Source: CAYHBO01 sp964354855
GTDB taxonomy: Bacteria; Babelota; Babeliae; Babelales; RVW-14
Reading direction: 5' to 3'
DNA: 41,468 nt
NCBI GenBank assembly: GCA_964354855.1
Contig: CAYHBO010000010.1
Coordinates: forward strand, 1-41,468
Made by a program: the position numbers and the translations under genes. Of this stretch, positions 39,550 through 41,468 are shown piece by piece (within the stretch, counting starts at the first letter, position 1; each line of letters opens with the position of its first letter). Under the pieces are notes generated by a model. That model did no database searches. It was not told where the DNA came from and saw only the letters and a list, made by a program, of their open reading frames with translations.

Positions 39550-40632
39550 ATGAAGTTTAACATGATGTTAACAATCCTGGCGATGCTGGGAACAGGTATT
39601 CGTGAATCAAGTGCGATGGACTCGCCAGTTCCACTTGTATCAAGTGCGCCGAGAGAATGGTTACAGGATACAGTCTTACCAGATCAAGAGGCTTTTCGTG
39701 AGATGTCTCTCTTACAGTTGCCTCCAGCGGTAAGAAGTAGTTCGCGTTCTTCTTCTAGTTACCGTGACAATTCATTCCGTGATAATTCTCCAGATATTCG
39801 AATTGATCCTGAAGTTATGAAATTTTTGACCGATATTCGCGATCTTTCCGTGGCTGATTGCTATCGGGTTTTTGTAGTATTACGTAACGATACCCAAGAT
39901 CATTTTGATTATTTATTTCAACATGTTCCTCAAGAAAGAAAAACAGAAGTATCACATTATCTTGATGAGCAAATGCTTGCTTTTATAAAATATGCGCTTC
40001 CACTACGAATTAATACTGTGATACGTTTAGCCTTCAATAAATTTGGCTGTTATTTTCCTGATATGCATCAATTTGCTCAAGATGCCTTCACGTATCTTAA
40101 AGCACTAAAACGTATGCGTTCTGTTGAACAAATTCGTGAAAAAATAAAAGAAGGGATGTCTCCTCAGGTTCGGAAATGTGTTCGATCGATACTTACCACC
40201 GATCCAGCATTTAAACATGTCTACGATCAGTTTCCATACCGTAGAGTTGATGCTTTTGTTCAATCGCTACCTACACCAATAACCCTTGTAAGCTTTGCAG
40301 CAGCTCTTGAGGCACTCAAAGAAACTGATTTTGCAGATTATGAAAAGTTTATGGATGAAACGCCGGAATCTTGTGGTGAACTGGTCAGCATGATACGCAA
40401 CGTGAACCGCTTCTTTGGTCGTATAAAGTATGTTGAGCTTCAAGATGTTTGTTGTTTTATTGTAAAATGTCACAAAGAGAGTCAAGAACTCTTCGATTTT
40501 GTGGTTAGTAAGCTTGAACAAGATGGATTGCTTCAAGGTAGAATTTTAGATTGTGTAACAGAGTATCGACGTTTGGATGCTGAACAACCACGAGTACGTA
40601 AACGTGCACGAGTTGAGGAGGAAAACTCATGA
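39550..40632 (+). CDS. Secreted helical-repeat protein
   Basis: The 360-residue protein has a signal peptide (about 1-22, ending SSA before MDSP), a Ser/Arg-rich low-complexity segment (about 62-80), then several related helical modules. Examples are DLSVADCYRVFVVLRNDT (about 95), LPTPITLVSFAAALEALKE (about 240) and YVELQDVCCFIVKCHKESQE (about 295), each followed by a short helix and a P-x4-L-type turn. The tail is basic (RVRKRARVEEE) and could mimic a nuclear-localisation signal, which is speculative. AATGGAGG SD. Its stop overlaps the next start (ATGA). No known family. Confidence 0.72.
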   Translation: MKFNMMLTILAMLGTGIRESSAMDSPVPLVSSAPREWLQDTVLPDQEAFREMSLLQLPPAVRSSSRSSSSYRDNSFRDNSPDIRIDPEVMKFLTDIRDLSVADCYRVFVVLRNDTQDHFDYLFQHVPQERKTEVSHYLDEQMLAFIKYALPLRINTVIRLAFNKFGCYFPDMHQFAQDAFTYLKALKRMRSVEQIREKIKEGMSPQVRKCVRSILTTDPAFKHVYDQFPYRRVDAFVQSLPTPITLVSFAAALEALKETDFADYEKFMDETPESCGELVSMIRNVNRFFGRIKYVELQDVCCFIVKCHKESQELFDFVVSKLEQDGLLQGRILDCVTEYRRLDAEQPRVRKRARVEEENS

Positions 40633-40949
40633 AGTTAAAAAATATTATTTACATAACTATTTTATCGATGACGAGTATACAAATTGCTGATGCGATGAAA
40701 GATGCTTCTAATCAAGTTGTAGCTCAACAAGTTTCACATCAGGTAGCTGCTGACTTAGAGCAAGCATTACAGCGTTTTAAAACTAACTTTCCAAGTCCAT
40801 CTACAATAATGTCAGATGCTTTTGCGTTTTTAGTATCGCTTGATGGCAAAACTTTAGAAGAACGAAAGCAAGCGCTAGTAGATCTTAAGCGTGAAAACCG
40901 CAGATTACATTTTTTAGTGAGTGCTGTTTCTGTAGAAGAGAAGGATTAA
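40629..40949 (+). CDS. Small secreted helical protein
   Basis: The 106-residue protein has a signal peptide (about 1-22, ending ADA before MKDA) and one helical module (PSPSTIMSDAFAFLVSLDGKT, then LEERKQALVDLKREN), related in pattern to the modules of its neighbours. It overlaps the previous gene by ATGA and is followed after 1 nt by the next, so the three are one translational unit. SD GTTGAGGAG lies in the previous gene's end. Function unknown. Confidence 0.7.
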   Translation: MKLKNIIYITILSMTSIQIADAMKDASNQVVAQQVSHQVAADLEQALQRFKTNFPSPSTIMSDAFAFLVSLDGKTLEERKQALVDLKRENRRLHFLVSAVSVEEKD

Positions 40950-40950
40950 C

Positions 40951-41468
40951 ATGAAGAAGATAGTTTTAGCGGGACTTGTTCTGTTTTTATCCGGAGCTCA
41001 GCATGTTGCTGCTATGCAATCTCAGCAACCAGAAGCACAAAATATGTGGATAACCCTTACAACTAAACGAGATTTTTTGAGCGAAAAACAGTTATTTAAT
41101 TATGTATCGAGGTTGATTGGGTTGGACCCGTATAAAGATCGAGTTAAGGCGTTTTTAGAGAAGAATCCTAACGTAGTTGTAAAAATTCAGGGTTATCGTA
41201 AAACCAAAGAACAAGAAGAGTTACTTAATGCACCAAGGGAATTGCGTGAACGCCTTAAACCTTTACCAGCGGCACAGCTTGTGGGGTTACTACGATCACT
41301 TGAAAATACGCATCGAGATGTGCTGTTAGCGGTTATTGCGGATTGTCCTGATGTGTTAGGAAGACTTGAGCAATATCTCGATCAGAAAACTAATGCAGTT
41401 ACGTTTGCAACTCAATTGTATAAAGATGCCCCGCAAGAGCTTGAACGTTTTATAAGTAGGTTATCTAT
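40951..41468 (+). CDS. Secreted helical-repeat protein, 3' end beyond the window
   Basis: The frame starts at ATG 40951 and is still open at the last base, giving at least 172 residues. Signal peptide MKKIVLAGLVLFLSGAQHVAA is followed by MQSQ. The body has LPAAQLVGLLRSLENTHRD and VLGRLEQYLDQK, the same module as the protein at 39550 (where VSHYLDEQ follows the module). SD AAGGA. The window edge truncates it, so length and later domains are unknown. Confidence 0.72.
   Translation, partial: MKKIVLAGLVLFLSGAQHVAAMQSQQPEAQNMWITLTTKRDFLSEKQLFNYVSRLIGLDPYKDRVKAFLEKNPNVVVKIQGYRKTKEQEELLNAPRELRERLKPLPAAQLVGLLRSLENTHRDVLLAVIADCPDVLGRLEQYLDQKTNAVTFATQLYKDAPQELERFISRLS

Noticed and set aside
1..41468. 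CRISPR array, prophage or complete mobile element
   Set aside because: No regularly spaced repeats, integrase, transposase or phage structural genes were found on either strand.

Overview
The window reads as a low-GC chromosome segment from a small-genome, host-associated, Gram-negative-type bacterium. The best fit is the candidate phylum Dependentiae (TM6), known as intracellular bacteria of amoebae and other protists; this is inferred from gene content, because no rRNA is present. Supporting signs are an LptB-type LPS export ATPase, several secreted RING-finger proteins (one with ankyrin repeats), many short secreted proteins without recognisable families, and soluble enzyme families that here carry N-terminal membrane or signal segments. 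No phage, integron, complete insertion sequence or CRISPR array is visible.

Layout. (1) 1-9.3 kb is accessory. It has a TipA-like MerR regulator with an esterase behind a 19-bp-spacer promoter, an ATPase-nuclease gene, a lipase/RING pair, a second ATPase-nuclease gene, and a SnoaL-like gene divergent from a TetR regulator with a clear operator. (2) 8.3-16.4 kb holds acetyltransferases, a CPT-like kinase/ABC exporter pair, a third ATPase-nuclease gene, a methyltransferase and four decaying gene remnants. (3) 16.4-22.1 kb is a housekeeping block: rpsB, tRNA-Ser, SRP RNA, dnaX, der, lptB and hpf, closed by a strong terminator. (4) 22.1-30.7 kb has tandem secreted RING-like proteins, a helical-repeat protein, an acyl-CoA carboxylase carboxyltransferase, an anchored GNAT, a secreted RING-ankyrin protein with a fourth ATPase-nuclease gene, and a MazEF-type toxin-antitoxin pair. 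(5) 30.9-38 kb has a DJ-1/PfpI protein, hflX, a secreted glycosyltransferase-TPR protein, gap, a CAU-anticodon tRNA, a zinc-ribbon coiled-coil protein, RNase HI and a SpoIID protein. (6) 38 kb to the end is a run of five secreted, mostly helical proteins that look like a lineage-specific family; the last is cut by the window edge.

The strongest candidate for something undescribed is the set of four ATPase-wHTH-nuclease genes (AAA_14/DUF4143 or ATPase_2/DUF234 type). Each is fronted by its own inverted-repeat cluster laid over its promoter. Three of these clusters have four half-sites in alternating orientation with symmetric a-b-a spacing; the fourth has a single pair. The geometry is shared but the repeat sequence differs at every gene, which suggests that each protein has a private recognition site. 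The second candidate is the secretome: seven predicted secreted proteins, from unrelated families, carry Met just after the probable signal-peptide cleavage site, often as Met-Gln.

Start codons were chosen from Shine-Dalgarno (SD) position, family length and paralogue alignment. Domain calls rest on motifs read by eye; no database search was possible.
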